NCBI RefSeq assembly: GCF_012844455.2
Contig: NZ_JABBCQ020000011.1
Location: 105,390-169,389 of the forward strand
Length of the DNA stretch: 64,000 nt
Source of the DNA: Comamonas suwonensis
GTDB lineage: Bacteria; Pseudomonadota; Gammaproteobacteria; Burkholderiales; Burkholderiaceae_C
Direction: 5' to 3'
The notes under the pieces are model-generated. The model saw only the letters and a program-made list of their open reading frames with translations, did not search any database and was not told where the DNA came from. The position numbers and the translations under genes were made by a program. Positions 1 to 9,884 of this stretch are shown piece by piece (within the stretch, counting starts at the first letter, position 1; each line of letters opens with the position of its first letter).

Positions 1-1025
1 GACAGGTGCTGTACGCCAAAAATCTGGGCGATGGTGGCATTGGTCAGCGGCACAGTAGACAGCCATAAAAAGCCCATGGCCGCGCAGAAGATGTAGACCG
101 ACCAGGGCGACAGCGGAGCTAGCAAAAAGCCGACCGTGGCCACCGAGCGCAGGCTATAGATGCCCGACAGCAGGTAGCGTTTGGGCATTTTCTGGCCCAG
201 ATTGCCCGCCAGATAGGTGCCAAAGATGTTGAACAGGCCCACCAGCGCCAGAGAGTAGCTGGCCACATGCGGCGCCATGCCAAAGTCTTTGAGGTAGCTG
301 GGCATGTGCACGCCGATGAACATGACCTGAAAGCCGCAGACAAAGTAGCCCGCCATCAGCAGCAAAAAGCTGGGGTAAGACCAGGCCTCTTTGAGCGCCT
401 GCACCACAGTCTGCTCACGCTTGATAGGTGTGCCGCCGCTAAAGCCAGGCTCACGCAGGCCAAAGGCCAGACCGGCAATCAGCAGGGCGAACACCGCCAG
501 GACCAGCAAGGCGTTAGACCAGCCGAACTGCGCAATCAGCCCGCCCTCCACCGGTACCATGAAGAACTGGCCGAACGATCCCGCTGCCGCGGCCACGCCC
601 ATAGCCCAGCTGCGCCGCGCCACGGGAATCTGCCGCCCCAGCACGCCGTAGATCACGGCATAGGTGGTGCCCGCCTGTGCCGCGCCGATCAATACCCCGG
701 CGGTGAGCAAAAACATTGTGCTGGTAGGCGATAGCGCCATGCCGACCAGACCCAGCGCATACAGAATAGATCCACCAATCAGCACCTTGAAGGCACCGAT
801 GCGGTCGGCCAGCATGCCGACAAAAATGCCCAAAATGCCCCATGACAGGTTTTGCACGGCAATGGCCAGCGAGAAGCTTTCGCGCGTCCAGCCCATCTCC
901 TGCGTGATAGGTTGCAGCCACAGGCCAAAGCCATGGCGTATGCCCATCGAAAGGGTGACGATGGCACCACCGCACAGAAGAATCTGCGCCATGGACAGCG
1001 ATGGTTGTGTTGTCTTTGTTGTCAT
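1..1025 (-). CDS. MFS transporter, partial (C-terminus cut by window edge)
   Basis: The reading frame runs from an ATG at 1025 on the minus strand to the window edge with no stop, giving about 341 N-terminal residues. The protein begins MTTKTTQPSLSMAQILLCGG and consists of alternating hydrophobic segments. A loop reading GMLADRIGAFK after the second or third helix fits the major facilitator motif A (G-x-x-x-D-R-x-G). About ten of the usual twelve membrane helices are inside the window. It is an inner-membrane secondary transporter; the substrate cannot be read from the sequence. It faces away from parE, so the 400 bp between them holds both promoters. Family assignment is firm, function is open. 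Confidence 0.85.
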   Translation of the reverse strand, partial: MTTKTTQPSLSMAQILLCGGAIVTLSMGIRHGFGLWLQPITQEMGWTRESFSLAIAVQNLSWGILGIFVGMLADRIGAFKVLIGGSILYALGLVGMALSPTSTMFLLTAGVLIGAAQAGTTYAVIYGVLGRQIPVARRSWAMGVAAAAGSFGQFFMVPVEGGLIAQFGWSNALLVLAVFALLIAGLAFGLREPGFSGGTPIKREQTVVQALKEAWSYPSFLLLMAGYFVCGFQVMFIGVHMPSYLKDFGMAPHVASYSLALVGLFNIFGTYLAGNLGQKMPKRYLLSGIYSLRSVATVGFLLAPLSPWSVYIFCAAMGFLWLSTVPLTNATIAQIFGVQHL

Positions 1026-1427
1026 ACCGTGCGTGCGGAAAACGTGTCAGTACTCGACTTTAACGAAACAACGGCTTTTGCGCGTACGCTGGCCGTCGCC
1101 TGCGCGGCAGGCTCACTTGCCGGAATGCGAGAGCGGGGCGTGGCTGTCGGCCCTGAGAAGTGGCTGGAAGTGCGCGATAGCGTTAGGGTTGATTTTAAAA
1201 AGTGAGCACTTTGCACTTGTTGTTCATGGATTTCAGCATTGAATAGCGTTGAAACTCATTGAATAAAGGCGCTGCAAGCTATTGTTTTGATGAGGTTTAT
1301 AGTGCTCGCTCTGCAAGCAAAAACACATGCCAAAGACAGTTTTTCTGGCTTTGTGCAAGAGTATTGGGAGTAAACAACTGTGAATTTATCCAGCATTCAT
1401 CTGGAGAGCCCACTACAATCCGCCCCC
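1026..1427. other. Intergenic region, MFS gene / parE
   Basis: About 400 bp between divergent genes with no credible open frame; the short frames here lack family features. It should hold the MFS promoter on the minus strand and the parE promoter on the plus strand. The only clear element is a TACAAT hexamer just before parE, listed separately. Confidence 0.6.
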
Positions 1428-1430
1428 ATG
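1414..1430 (+). promoter_or_regulatory. Candidate -10 element giving a near-leaderless parE mRNA
   Basis: TACAAT at 1414-1419 is followed after 8 nt by the parE ATG at 1428. A transcript started the usual 6-8 nt after a -10 box would begin at or just before the start codon, so the mRNA would be leaderless or nearly so. No Shine-Dalgarno sequence is visible in front of this ATG, and no good -35 box was found. Confidence 0.45.
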
Positions 1431-3398
1431 GCAGTCAAACCGTCCAACGAATATTCCGAAGGCTCGATCCGCGTTCTCAAGGGTCTGGAGCCTGTCAAAC
1501 AGCGACCCGGCATGTACACGCGTACCGACAACCCCCTGCATATATTGCAGGAGGTGCTCGACAACGCGGCCGATGAGGCACTTGCCGGTTACGGCAAAAA
1601 GATCAAGTTCACCATACACGCCGACGGCTCATACAGCGTGGAAGACGACGGTCGCGGCATTCCCTTTGGCATGCACCCTGAAGAAAAAGCGCCCGTGGTG
1701 GAGCTGGTCTTCACGCGTCTGCACGCCGGTGGCAAGTTCGACAAGGGCAATGGCGGGGCTTACAGCTTCTCCGGCGGCCTGCACGGCGTGGGCGTCTCGG
1801 TGACCAATGCGCTGGCCACTCGCCTTGAAGTGGCGGTGCACCGCGATGGTCAGGTCGCCACGCTGGTGTTCTCGGCTGGTGATGTGATTGAGCCGCTGCA
1901 GATTCGTGATCTGCAGCCCGGCGAGCGCAAGCATGGCACTACCGTGCGGGCCTGGCCTGATGCCAAATATTTTGAGTCTTCGGCCCTGCCCATGGGCGAG
2001 CTGGTGCATTTGCTGCGCAGCAAAGCCGTGCTCATGCCCGGCGTGGCCGTTACGCTGGTCAATGAAAAGACGCGCGATACGCAAACCTGGCAATTCAAGG
2101 GCGGCCTGCGTGACTATCTGGCGCAAAGCCTGCATGGCGAGCCTGTCATCCCCCTGTTTGAGGGCGAGGGCTTTGCCGACAAAAACAACGACAGCTTTGC
2201 CGAAGGCGAAGGCGCGGCCTGGTGCGTGGCCTTTACCGAAGACGGCTCGCCGCTGCGCGAAAGCTATGTCAACCTGATCCCCACCACCGCTGGTGGCACG
2301 CATGACAGCGGCCTGCGCGATGGTCTGTTTCAGGCCGTCAAAGCCTTTATCGACATGCATTCGCTGCTGCCCAAGGGCGTCAAGCTCATGCCTGACGATG
2401 TGTTTGCCCGCGCCAGCTATGTGCTCAACACCAAGGTGCTGGATCCGCAGTTTCAGGGCCAGATCAAAGAGCGCCTGAATTCGCGCGACGCCGTGCGTCT
2501 GGTTTCGGGCTTTGTGCGCCCCGTGCTGGAACTCTGGCTCAACGAGCATGTGGAGTGGGGAAAGAAGCTCGCAGAGCTGGCCATCAAGGCCGCCCAGACG
2601 CGCCAGAAGGCCGGTCAGAAGGTGGAAAAGCGCAAGGGTAGTGGTGTGGCTGTGCTGCCCGGCAAGCTGACCGATTGCGAAAGCAAGGACATCAGCGTCA
2701 ACGAAGTGTTTCTGGTCGAGGGTGACTCTGCCGGCGGCAGCGCCAAGATGGGCCGCGACAAGGAAACGCAGGCCATCCTGCCGCTGCGCGGCAAGGTACT
2801 CAACACCTGGGAAGTGGACCGCGACCGCCTGTTTGCCAACAACGAAATTCACGATATTTCGGTGGCGATTGGTGTGGACCCACATGGCCCTCATGACGAG
2901 CCCGACCTGTCTGGTCTGCGCTACGGCAAGATTTGCATCTTGAGCGATGCGGACGTGGACGGCTCCCACATTCAGGTGCTGCTGCTCACGCTGTTCTTCA
3001 AACATTTCCCCAAGCTCATTGAAGCCGGTCACATTCATGTGGCCCTGCCTCCGCTGTTCCGTGTGGATGTGCCCGCACGCGGCAAAAAGCCCGCCATCAA
3101 GGTCTATGCGCTGGATGCAGGCGAGCTGGAAGCCATCATCGAGAAGTGCGCCAAAGATGGCGTGCCGCGTGAGAAATGCCAGGTCAGCCGCTTCAAGGGC
3201 CTGGGCGAGATGAATGCCGAGCAGCTGTGGGAAACCACGCTCAACCCCGATACACGCCGCATGCCCGCAGTGCAGTTCATGCATCTGGACTTTGCAGAGG
3301 CTGCAGCCGTCGTCACCAAGCTCATGGGCAAGGGCGAAGCCGCCGCCCGCCGCGAGTTGATGGAACTGCACGGTGACGCCGTGGAGATTGACATCTGA
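1428..3398 (+). CDS. parE: DNA topoisomerase IV subunit B
   Basis: 656-residue ATPase subunit of topoisomerase IV, which with ParC unlinks daughter chromosomes. Visible in order: a GHKL ATPase domain (roughly 25-200) with EVLDNAADEAL, DDGRGIPFG and GGLHGVGVSVTNAL; the transducer domain; a TOPRIM domain around 410-520 with FLVEGDSAGGSAKMGRD and the metal-binding DADVDGSH; and a short C-terminal tail ending before any GyrB-type insert. The wording ILPLRGKVLNTWEV favours ParE over GyrB. I chose the ATG at 1428 (MAVKPSNEYSEGSIR) over a GTG at 1380 because homologues start close to SEGSIRVLKGLEPV and the extra residues look like promoter sequence. The parC partner lies 1 kb downstream. Confidence 0.95.
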   Translation: MAVKPSNEYSEGSIRVLKGLEPVKQRPGMYTRTDNPLHILQEVLDNAADEALAGYGKKIKFTIHADGSYSVEDDGRGIPFGMHPEEKAPVVELVFTRLHAGGKFDKGNGGAYSFSGGLHGVGVSVTNALATRLEVAVHRDGQVATLVFSAGDVIEPLQIRDLQPGERKHGTTVRAWPDAKYFESSALPMGELVHLLRSKAVLMPGVAVTLVNEKTRDTQTWQFKGGLRDYLAQSLHGEPVIPLFEGEGFADKNNDSFAEGEGAAWCVAFTEDGSPLRESYVNLIPTTAGGTHDSGLRDGLFQAVKAFIDMHSLLPKGVKLMPDDVFARASYVLNTKVLDPQFQGQIKERLNSRDAVRLVSGFVRPVLELWLNEHVEWGKKLAELAIKAAQTRQKAGQKVEKRKGSGVAVLPGKLTDCESKDISVNEVFLVEGDSAGGSAKMGRDKETQAILPLRGKVLNTWEVDRDRLFANNEIHDISVAIGVDPHGPHDEPDLSGLRYGKICILSDADVDGSHIQVLLLTLFFKHFPKLIEAGHIHVALPPLFRVDVPARGKKPAIKVYALDAGELEAIIEKCAKDGVPREKCQVSRFKGLGEMNAEQLWETTLNPDTRRMPAVQFMHLDFAEAAAVVTKLMGKGEAAARRELMELHGDAVEIDI

Positions 3399-3445
3399 GC
3401 AAGGCAGGCGTTACGCACAACCTTCTGCGGTCACTGGATCAAGCC

Positions 3446-4333
3446 ATGTCAAATTTCCTGTTCTGTACTCAGCAACAGCCTTCGCAGAAAAGCGGCAGGC
3501 TGGCGCGTTTGCGCACTGGTCTTCGTCTGGCAGGTGCGCAGTTGTTGCTCGCTGGCGCTGGCTGGCTTGCGTTTGCGCCGGCGGCGCATGCCGATCTGTG
3601 GGCGTATGTGGATGAGTTTGGCATCACCCACTTTGCGGCCGAGGCGCTGGATGAACGCTACAAGCTGTTCTTCAAGGGTGAGCGCTATGACAGCACTCAG
3701 TCTGGCCTGCGCCCCGATACCGCTGCGCAGGGCCTGGCAGCCCGCACCCGTGTGCAGAGCTTTTTTGAAGTGTCACCGCGCTACAAAAGCGTCAGGCCGC
3801 ACCTGCAAAAGGCCGCGGAAAGAACGGGCGTGGAATACGAGTTGCTGAAGGCCGTGATTGCGGTGGAGTCTGGCTTTGACCCCGGAGCCGTGTCTCCCAA
3901 GGGGGCTGTGGGCCTGATGCAGCTGATGCCTGCCACCGCCGAGCGCTTTGGCGTGGCCGCCAGCAAAAGCCGCAGCATGCAGGAACAACTGGCTGACCCT
4001 GCCGTGAATATTCCCGCAGGCGCCCGCTACCTCGGCTATCTGATGACGCTGTTCCCCGAACGGCTTGATCTGGTACTGGCCGCCTATAACGCGGGCGAAG
4101 GCGCGGTGCAGAAATTTGGCAAGGCCATTCCGCCCTATAAAGAAACGATGAATTACGTCAAAGCGGTCACGGGCATTTATGAGCAGTTGCAGGCGGGTAA
4201 GCCGCTGAGTGGCCGAGCTTCATCTGCGACCACTGCGCGTGCTGGAGCCTTTGCATCGGCTGGACATGGCAGCTCGCGCATTCGCATGACTTTGCCGGGG
4301 GCTGCTTCGGCCCCAGACGTACGCATACCTTGA
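3446..4333 (+). CDS. Lytic transglycosylase (SLT domain), exported
   Basis: 295-residue murein lytic transglycosylase, which cleaves the MurNAc-GlcNAc bond of peptidoglycan and leaves 1,6-anhydro ends. An N-terminal hydrophobic stretch ending FAPAAHA looks like a signal peptide with an A-x-A cleavage site. A short DUF4124-like stretch (DLWAYVDEFGITHFA) follows, then the SLT domain from about residue 125. The catalytic glutamate sits in AVESGFDPGAVSPKGAVGLM, and the typical AAYNAGEGAV motif is present. The gene lies between parE and parC with short gaps, an arrangement I know from other Burkholderiales; a functional tie to chromosome segregation is not shown. Confidence 0.93.
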   Translation: MSNFLFCTQQQPSQKSGRLARLRTGLRLAGAQLLLAGAGWLAFAPAAHADLWAYVDEFGITHFAAEALDERYKLFFKGERYDSTQSGLRPDTAAQGLAARTRVQSFFEVSPRYKSVRPHLQKAAERTGVEYELLKAVIAVESGFDPGAVSPKGAVGLMQLMPATAERFGVAASKSRSMQEQLADPAVNIPAGARYLGYLMTLFPERLDLVLAAYNAGEGAVQKFGKAIPPYKETMNYVKAVTGIYEQLQAGKPLSGRASSATTARAGAFASAGHGSSRIRMTLPGAASAPDVRIP

Positions 4334-4373
4334 TTCGCCGTACAGGCGATATTTGGAAAATTACTGAGAATTC

Positions 4374-6764
4374 ATGAGCGATCAAACCACACCGGATTTG
4401 TCTCTTCAAGCCGCTGGCGATGTACTGGACCTGGGCCAATACGCACAGCGTGCCTATCTTGAATACGCTTTGTCGGTCGTCAAAGGCCGTGCCCTGCCCG
4501 ATGTCTGTGACGGCCTGAAACCCGTACAGCGTCGCATTCTCTATGCGATGGATCGCATGGGTCTGAGCTATAGCGGCAACAATGGCAACACGGCTGCCAA
4601 GCCTGTCAAAAGCGCCCGCGTGGTGGGCGATGTGCTGGGCCGTTTTCACCCGCACGGCGACCAGTCTGCTTACGATGCACTGGTGCGCATGGCGCAGGAC
4701 TTCAACCAGCGTTACCCGCTGGTCGACGGCCAGGGCAACTTCGGCAGCCGCGACGGTGACGGCGCAGCCGCCATGCGTTACACCGAAGCACGCCTGTCCA
4801 AAATTACCAGCTTGCTGCTCGACGAAATCGACATGGGTACGGTGGACTTTGTGCCCAACTACGACGGCAGCACGCAAGAGCCCAAGCAGTTGCCGGCTCG
4901 CCTGCCGTTTTCGCTGCTCAACGGTGCCAGCGGTATTGCCGTGGGTCTGGCCACCGAAATCCCCAGCCACAATTTGGTCGAGGTCGCTGCGGCGTGCGTG
5001 AATCTGATCAAAAAGCCCAACCTGTCCGAAGAAGAGTTGCTGGCGCTGATCCCCGGCCCCGACTATCCGGGCGGCGGGCAGATCATCTCTTCCAGCAGCG
5101 ATATTGCCGATGCCTACCGCACCGGCCGCGGCAGTCTCAAGGTGCGTGCGCGCTGGAAGATTGAAGAGCTGGCACGCGGCCAGTGGCAGCTGGTGGTGAC
5201 AGAGCTGCCCCCTGGCGTTTCGACCCAGAAGGTGCTCGAAGAAATTGAGGACATCACCAACCCCAAGGTCAAGACTGGCAAGAAGACGCTGACACAGGAG
5301 CAAACCCAGCTCAAGGCCAGCATGCTGGCCGTGCTTGACTGCGTACGCGACGAGTCGAGCAAGGATGCGCCGGTTCGCATCGTGTTCGAGCCCAAGACCG
5401 GCAAGACTCCGCAGTCCGAGCTGATTACGGCGCTGCTGGCCCACACCGGCCTGGAATCATCGAGCTCTATCAACCTGACCAGCATTGGTCTGGATGGTCG
5501 CCCCGTGCAGAAGTCGCTGCGCCAGATGCTGGAAGAGTGGATTGCCTTCCGCTTCCAGACCGTCACGCGCCGCAGCCAGCACAGGCTGGCCAAGGTGCTG
5601 GACCGCATCCATATTCTGGAAGGCCGTCAGGCCGTTCTGCTCAACATCGATCAGGTCATTGCCATCATTCGCGCCAGCGATGAGCCCAAGCAGGCGCTGA
5701 TTGAAGAGTTCAAACTCTCTGAGCGTCAGGCCGAGGACATTCTTGAAATTCGCCTGCGCCAACTGGCGCGCCTTGAGGCCATCAAGATCGAACAAGAGCT
5801 CAAAGAGCTGCGCACCGAGCAGGGCAAGCTGGACGATATCCTGGGCAGTGAAGCCACCATGCGCCGCTTGATCTGCAAGGAAATCGAGACCGACTCCAAA
5901 ACCTTTGGCGATGCACGCCGCACGCTGATCCATGAGGAAAAGAAAGTGGTGGCCGAAGTCAAGGTGGTGGACGAACCCATCACCGTCATCATTTCCGACA
6001 AGGGCTGGGTGCGTACGCGTCAGGGCCATGGCGTGGATGCCGCCACCCTCAGTTTCAAAGCGGGCGATAGTCTGTATGGCACGTTCGAATGTCGCACGGT
6101 TGATCAACTGTTGGCCTTTGGCAGCAATGGCCGTGTGTACTCGGTGCCAGTGTCGGCGCTGCCCGGCGGGCGTGGTGATGGCCAGCCCGTCACCACGCTG
6201 ATCGAGCTGGAAGCAGGCACGCAACTGCTCTACTACTTTGCGGGCGCTGAAAGCACGCAACTGCTGCTGTCGGGCTCGGGCGCTTACGGCTTTATGGCAG
6301 CGGTGGGCGATATGCTCTCGCGCCAGAAGGCGGGCAAAGCCTTTGTCACGCTGGGCGAAGGCGAGACTTTGTGCGCGCCATCCGTCGTGCATGGTGTGCC
6401 CATGAATGCGCGTGCTGAATATGTAGAAGGTGGTGAGCAGGCGGTTGGTCTACTCAACGCCGCAACGCATGTGATTTGCGCGTCGGTCGGTGGGCGGATT
6501 CTGACGTTTGAGATTGGCGAGATCAAAGCCATGCCCAAGGGCGGTCGCGGCCTCATGCTCATCAGTCTGGAAGATAAGGACACCCTGGCCGGAGCTGCGG
6601 CCTACACGCGCAGTATTCGCATCGATGGCATTGGTCGTGGTGGCAAGGCTCGTACCGAGACGCTGGAAATTCGCAGCCTCAACAACGCTCGTGGCAACCG
6701 TGGCCGCAAGGGGAAGGCTGCCGATTTGGGCTTCAAGCCGCAGACGGTGACGCGCGTGGAATAA
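4374..6764 (+). CDS. parC: DNA topoisomerase IV subunit A
   Basis: 796-residue DNA cleavage subunit of topoisomerase IV. The breakage-reunion domain covers roughly residues 20-480. The catalytic tyrosine is Y136 in [13 protein letters not shown]. The quinolone-resistance-determining region reads [18 protein letters not shown], so the position of E. coli ParC Ser80 is Gln97 and that of Glu84 is Asp101. A coiled region around 410-500 ([20 protein letters not shown]) and C-terminal beta-pinwheel repeats follow. The start is an ATG 40 nt after the transglycosylase stop. An intrinsic terminator follows directly, so parE, the transglycosylase and parC can form one transcription unit. Confidence 0.96.
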   Translation: MSDQTTPDLSLQAAGDVLDLGQYAQRAYLEYALSVVKGRALPDVCDGLKPVQRRILYAMDRMGLSYSGNNGNTAAKPVKSARVVGDVLGRFHPHGDQSAYDALVRMAQDFNQRYPLVDGQGNFGSRDGDGAAAMRYTEARLSKITSLLLDEIDMGTVDFVPNYDGSTQEPKQLPARLPFSLLNGASGIAVGLATEIPSHNLVEVAAACVNLIKKPNLSEEELLALIPGPDYPGGGQIISSSSDIADAYRTGRGSLKVRARWKIEELARGQWQLVVTELPPGVSTQKVLEEIEDITNPKVKTGKKTLTQEQTQLKASMLAVLDCVRDESSKDAPVRIVFEPKTGKTPQSELITALLAHTGLESSSSINLTSIGLDGRPVQKSLRQMLEEWIAFRFQTVTRRSQHRLAKVLDRIHILEGRQAVLLNIDQVIAIIRASDEPKQALIEEFKLSERQAEDILEIRLRQLARLEAIKIEQELKELRTEQGKLDDILGSEATMRRLICKEIETDSKTFGDARRTLIHEEKKVVAEVKVVDEPITVIISDKGWVRTRQGHGVDAATLSFKAGDSLYGTFECRTVDQLLAFGSNGRVYSVPVSALPGGRGDGQPVTTLIELEAGTQLLYYFAGAESTQLLLSGSGAYGFMAAVGDMLSRQKAGKAFVTLGEGETLCAPSVVHGVPMNARAEYVEGGEQAVGLLNAATHVICASVGGRILTFEIGEIKAMPKGGRGLMLISLEDKDTLAGAAAYTRSIRIDGIGRGGKARTETLEIRSLNNARGNRGRKGKAADLGFKPQTVTRVE

Positions 6765-6787
6765 GCGTGGTACCCATGGCAAAAAAT

Positions 6788-6820
6788 CCGCACCAGACTT
6801 TGTTCTGGTGCGGCTTTTTT
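6788..6820 (+). terminator. Intrinsic terminator after parC
   Basis: A 10-bp stem CCGCACCAGA / TCTGGTGCGG with a 6-nt loop is followed by CTTTTTT. It starts 24 nt after the parC stop. Confidence 0.9.
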
Positions 6821-7096
6821 GATGGCGAACCGATGAGCTTGGTTGGTATTTTGATCTGATGCCTAGCAGCCAAAGATTCGTGCCATTCAGTGAGTTTGCG
6901 TGTACTCACAAGGCACGGGCCAATGACAGGTTGTATCTGATTAATGGATAATACCAATTACATTCTGTAGCATTCTGATATTGAGATCATTGGCTGCAGA
7001 CTAATTTTTCGACTGTTTGCCTGGCTTTGCGTCTTCCACTTGCAGGGATGGCCTCTTTGCAGGCTACGTAAACTTGATTTGAGATGGATAGATGCG

Positions 7097-8647
7097 ATGA
7101 ATTTTTTCAAGCTGAACATTGGTGCCCGTCTGGGTCTGGGGTTCGCCGTGGTACTGGCGTTTGCCGTAATGATCACCGCCATAGGCATGTGGCAGCTGCG
7201 ATCGGTGGGGCAGGCAACGCAGCAGATGATGCAAGAGCCTTTGACCAAGGAACGTCTGATCAGTGACTGGAACAGCAACGTCAGCGTGGCGGTGGCACGC
7301 ACTACGGCCATTGCCAAGAGCGGTGATGCCAGTCTGGTGCCATTTTTCGCGGCAGATGCTGCGGCCACGTCCAGAAGTACCGCTGACCTGCTCAAGCAGA
7401 TTGAGCCGCTGATTTCCCAGCCTGAAGAGCGCGCGATCATGGACAAAATCATGGCCATTCGCAAAACTTATATCGCCAGCCGCGACAAAGTCAGTCAACT
7501 CAAGGCCGATGGTATGGCCGACGAAGCCGAGGCCATGCTGGTTGACTCCTATGTGCCGGAATCCCAGAACTATCTGAAGCTGCTCAAGGAGCTGCTGAGC
7601 CTGCAGCGCGCGAGCCTAGATGAAAAGGCCTCCCAGGTGGCTCAGATTGAAAGCACCAGCAAGGCCTATTTCATGATCCTGGCCGCGCTGGCTCTGGCTA
7701 TTGGCGCTGCGCTCGCCTGGCGCCTGACCGTAGGCATTACCGTACCGCTGAAAAATGCCGTCACTGTTGCTCGCCGTGTGGCCGATGGTGATTTGAGCAC
7801 CAACATCCACGTGAGCGGTACCGACGAAACGGGCCAGCTGATGCAGGCTTTGCACGACATGAATGCCAGCCTGGGTCGTCTGGTCGGTCAAGTGCGTGAA
7901 GGCACGGACAGCATTGCCACGGCGTCCAGCCAGATTGCCTCCGGCAACCACGACCTGTCCTCGCGCACGGAAGAGCAGGCCAGTTCGCTGCAGCAGACAG
8001 CGGCGTCGATGGAACAGCTGACTTCCACCGTCAAACAAAACGCCGATAACGCCGGTCAGGCCAACCGACTGGCCCTGTCGGCCTCGGCGGTTGCCGTCAA
8101 GGGCGGCCTGGCGGTGTCGCAGGTGGTGGACACCATGAGCGCCATCAGTACTGCATCCAAAAAGATTGCCGACATCATTGGCGTGATCGACGGTATTGCT
8201 TTTCAGACCAACATCCTGGCGTTGAATGCGGCGGTGGAGGCGGCCCGTGCTGGCGAGCAAGGTCGTGGATTTGCCGTGGTGGCGTCGGAAGTTCGCTCTC
8301 TGGCTGGCCGCAGCGCTGAAGCTGCCAAGGAGATCAAGCAACTGATCGAGGCCTCGGTCACCAAGGTGGAAGAAGGCAGCTTGCAAGTCAGCCAAGCGGG
8401 GCAGACGATGGACGAAATTGTCAGCAGCGTGCAGCGCGTGACCGACATCATGGGCGAGATTACGGCCGCCAGCCAAGAGCAGACCATCGGCATTGAGCAA
8501 ATCAACCGTGCAGTGACTGAAATGGATTCTGTGACCCAGCAAAATGCCGCCTTAGTGGAGGAATCCACTGCCGCTGCGCAGTCCATGCAGCAGCAAACGG
8601 GGGACCTGTCGCAGCTGGTGAGCGTGTTCCGTCTCAAACATGCTTGA
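7097..8647 (+). CDS. Methyl-accepting chemotaxis protein
   Basis: 516-residue inner-membrane chemoreceptor that signals through CheA/CheW. One membrane helix lies near residues 10-30, a periplasmic ligand domain of about 160 residues of four-helix-bundle type follows, then a second helix near 190-210, a HAMP domain, and a long coiled-coil signalling domain. The highly conserved hairpin tip reads [20 protein letters not shown]. The start [13 protein letters not shown] matches the common N-terminus of this family; an upstream ATG at 7040 would add 19 residues that look unlike a receptor, so it was not chosen. It stands alone, without che genes. The ligand is unknown. The C-terminus ends VSVFRLKHA, without a CheR-tethering pentapeptide. 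Confidence 0.93.
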   Translation: MNFFKLNIGARLGLGFAVVLAFAVMITAIGMWQLRSVGQATQQMMQEPLTKERLISDWNSNVSVAVARTTAIAKSGDASLVPFFAADAAATSRSTADLLKQIEPLISQPEERAIMDKIMAIRKTYIASRDKVSQLKADGMADEAEAMLVDSYVPESQNYLKLLKELLSLQRASLDEKASQVAQIESTSKAYFMILAALALAIGAALAWRLTVGITVPLKNAVTVARRVADGDLSTNIHVSGTDETGQLMQALHDMNASLGRLVGQVREGTDSIATASSQIASGNHDLSSRTEEQASSLQQTAASMEQLTSTVKQNADNAGQANRLALSASAVAVKGGLAVSQVVDTMSAISTASKKIADIIGVIDGIAFQTNILALNAAVEAARAGEQGRGFAVVASEVRSLAGRSAEAAKEIKQLIEASVTKVEEGSLQVSQAGQTMDEIVSSVQRVTDIMGEITAASQEQTIGIEQINRAVTEMDSVTQQNAALVEESTAAAQSMQQQTGDLSQLVSVFRLKHA

Positions 8648-8967
8648 ACCGCTGAGATCCACTGCATTTGGCCATTTTCAATGGCTCGCGCTTTGACTGG
8701 CGGCTCATTGAACGCTGAAGGTCGCTCTTGGGCGTAGTGTGGACACAGATTCTGTGTCCACACACTGGACAGCGCGGAGCCGCCAATCCCTTTCTGCAGG
8801 CTGTGCCGCAAGTTGCAGAAGGTGCGACGATCTTGAAGGAGCGCTTCTGTGCAAAGTTGGCCAGCGCATTCAGCTCATGCCGCAGTGTCATGGCATGAAG
8901 TTATGCGGGACATATTGGGGCGTATTCAATGCCTGTCGCTGGTCTCGCTCAGTCACTCCGCTATTCG
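8648..8967. other. Intergenic region between convergent MCP and pdxY genes
   Basis: 320 bp without a credible gene. It contains one striking feature, the perfect 27-bp palindrome at 8737-8763. No classic terminator with a T tract was seen for either gene. Confidence 0.6.
8737..8763. repeat. Perfect 27-bp palindrome
   Basis: Arms GTGTGGACACAGA and TCTGTGTCCACAC are exact complements around one central T. There is no T tract on either side. It lies between two converging genes, so it may act as a bidirectional transcript end or stabiliser; its symmetry would also suit a dimeric DNA-binding protein. Confidence 0.75.
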
Positions 8968-9852
8968 CTATGCCGTCGCAACCGGCACCGCCGCAAATGT
9001 TTGCGCGGGCTGGGTAATCTGATCGCGGCAGGCGACCAGGGGCAGGTCGCGCTGACCGGAAACCGTGCTGGACACCAAGGCATACAGCGTGCTGACTGCT
9101 TGGGAAACCGCATCCGGCACGGCCTTGCCCTGAATCAGGTGGCCCAGCAGCACGGCTGAGAACACATCGCCCATGCCATTGGGCAGTGGATGCAGGTCGG
9201 TATAGGGGGTCTGCACCAGCCAGGCCTTGTCTGCAGTCACGGCCAAGGTGGCCAGTTGATCGGTGGGCAGGTCGTTGGTGCGCAGGCTGGTGATGACGAT
9301 CAACGCGGACTGGCTGTCATGCATTTGCCCGAGCATGGTGCGCGCTGCCTGTGTGGCAGCCTGTACGGTGGTCAGCGGGCCGCCGCAGAGCAGTTCAAAC
9401 TCGTAATGATTGGGCGTGATGACGCTGGCTTGCGATAGCGCACGTTTGCGCAGAAATTCGGGGATGCCGGGGCGCACAAACACGCCGCGCCCCACATCGC
9501 CCATGACCGGGTCGCACAGGTAGTAAGCCTTGGGCTGTGAAGCCCGCACTTCCTGCACGGCGGCCAGGATCGCTTCGCCCACACCGGCATCGCCCAGATA
9601 GCCCGATAGCACAGCAGTGCAACGCTCCAGAACGCCGCGCGCGCGCAGGCCGTCCAGCACGTCCTGCACATGGGCGGGGGTGAAGACCTGACCTTTGAAT
9701 TCGCCATAACCCGTGTGGTTGGAGAACTGCACGGTGTGCACGGCCACGGGCTCTATGCCCAGCAGCTGCAGCGGCAGCATGGCCGCGTCATTGCCTACAT
9801 GGCCGTAGGCGACGTGGGATTGAATGCTCAGAACCAGAGGGGGCGTAGTCAT
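8968..9852 (-). CDS. pdxY: Pyridoxal kinase PdxY
   Basis: 294-residue salvage kinase phosphorylating pyridoxal to pyridoxal 5'-phosphate. It has the ribokinase-like fold of the PdxK/PdxY family: the N-terminal SIQSHVAYGHVGNDAA, the substrate-side VQFSNHTGYG, the mid-protein CDPVMGDVGRGVFV, VITPNHYEFELL, and the catalytic anion-hole region PLPNGMGDVFSAVLLGHL, where the Asp after GM is the expected base. Length fits PdxY (about 287 in E. coli). It lies 32 nt downstream of a RidA-family gene on the same strand, so the two are probably cotranscribed. Confidence 0.9.
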   Translation of the reverse strand: MTTPPLVLSIQSHVAYGHVGNDAAMLPLQLLGIEPVAVHTVQFSNHTGYGEFKGQVFTPAHVQDVLDGLRARGVLERCTAVLSGYLGDAGVGEAILAAVQEVRASQPKAYYLCDPVMGDVGRGVFVRPGIPEFLRKRALSQASVITPNHYEFELLCGGPLTTVQAATQAARTMLGQMHDSQSALIVITSLRTNDLPTDQLATLAVTADKAWLVQTPYTDLHPLPNGMGDVFSAVLLGHLIQGKAVPDAVSQAVSTLYALVSSTVSGQRDLPLVACRDQITQPAQTFAAVPVATA

Positions 9853-9884
9853 GTCGGTCAGGCGGTGTGGCGTTGGAGGACTAT

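Noticed and set aside
1629..3371. 580-residue open frame antisense to parE
   Set aside because: Long antisense frames are common in high-GC DNA. It lacks family motifs and mirrors the conserved parE codons.
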